50,521 nucleotides of DNA from Bacillota bacterium (GTDB taxonomy: Bacteria > Bacillota > Clostridia > Oscillospirales > Ruminococcaceae): the NCBI GenBank assembly GCA_023433405.1, contig JAEZCT010000081.1, positions 1 through 50,521 of the forward strand. Reading direction: 5' to 3'. The notes under the pieces are model-generated. The model was not told where the DNA came from. It worked only from the letters and a program-made list of their open reading frames with translations, and searched no databases. Shown here piece after piece: positions 50,341-50,521 of the stretch; position 1 is the stretch's first letter; every line of letters starts with the position of its first letter. The position numbers and the translations under genes were made by a program.

Positions 50341-50521
50341 TGGTGTTTTCAAAAACTGATTTTAAAAGCCTAGTGTATTGGTCGGCTTTTAGGGAATCAT
50401 CATCAAGTTGTAGGAACGTCGGCTCCCGCGCCGACAGGCGGCTTACTTTTCTTGTTCGAGAAAAGTAAGCAATTTAGAAAAAGCGAAGCAGGGACACCCT
50501 GCACCCAGCTCAAAGCAAGGG
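50341..50521 (-). repeat. Dispersed multi-hairpin element, copy R4 (inverted, 3' cut by window)
   Basis: Clear similarity to R3 begins at about 50377 (TTGGTCGGCTTTT) and continues with the GTCGGC...GCCGAC hairpin, the GCTTACTTTTCT hairpin (50441-50470), AGCGAAGCAGGGACACC and CAGCTCAAAGCAAGGG to the window end. Its outer 35 bp are degenerate. Confidence 0.8.

Overview
The window looks like a chromosomal segment of a Gram-positive anaerobe of the class Clostridia, probably Oscillospirales/Ruminococcaceae-like (inference). The basis is the Firmicutes-type ecfA1-ecfA2-ecfT-truA cluster, a ClpE-type zinc-finger Clp ATPase, a DUF5711-like propeller protein next to CvpA, PgsA, strong purine-rich ribosome binding sites and moderately high GC. 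From 17782 to 50278 a 32.5-kb prophage is integrated in the 3' end of a tRNA-Gln gene.

Host region (1-17781): a PilT-type ATPase, a convergent HEAT-repeat protein, class II fructose-bisphosphate aldolase, a radical SAM protein, glmM, an RNA methyltransferase, the energy-coupling-factor transporter module (ecfA1, ecfA2, ecfT) with truA, a DUF5711-like protein, cvpA, pgsA and clpE, followed by a tRNA cluster (Gly-TCC, Arg-TCT, His-GTG, Gln-TTG). The long intergenic gaps are mostly filled by a dispersed ~450-bp multi-hairpin element (four copies, both orientations, imperfect terminal inverted repeats). Three copies reach a fixed internal site, and each carries a different palindrome there. One of these palindromes also exists on its own before tRNA-Gln and shows base changes that preserve pairing.

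Prophage left part (17.8-32.3 kb): integrase, a membrane protein and a CI-like repressor run leftward. A Cro-like protein and a long early operon of small overlapping genes run rightward. The switch has three CAAG-N3-CTTG operators spaced exactly 31 bp. The early operon has several mini Cys4 proteins, an AbrB-type regulator, an HUH rolling-circle-type Rep interrupted by a frameshift, a PcfK/PcfJ-like pair, a coiled-coil protein, RecU, a replisome-organiser-like protein, a DUF3850/ASCH protein, an inverted cupin moron and an ArpU-like late regulator. A MITE-like element with perfect 29-bp inverted repeats sits between cro and the rest of the early genes.

Prophage right part (32.4-50.1 kb): terminase small and large subunits, portal, zinc-ribbon mini-proteins, scaffold, major capsid protein with a C-terminal Ig-like (chitobiase C-terminal type) domain, connector and nozzle candidates, fibre-like proteins (one LamG-like), a membrane coiled-coil protein, NlpC/P60 endolysin, LLH-type holin, a probable internal virion protein, and a 1789-residue protein with a PBECR/EndoU-like nuclease domain. 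There is no tape-measure, tail-tube or sheath gene, so the virion is probably podovirus-like (inference). Integration swaps the terminator behind tRNA-Gln for a phage-supplied one, and both prophage ends carry a tandem pair of 11-bp repeats spaced 12 bp that look like integrase arm sites.
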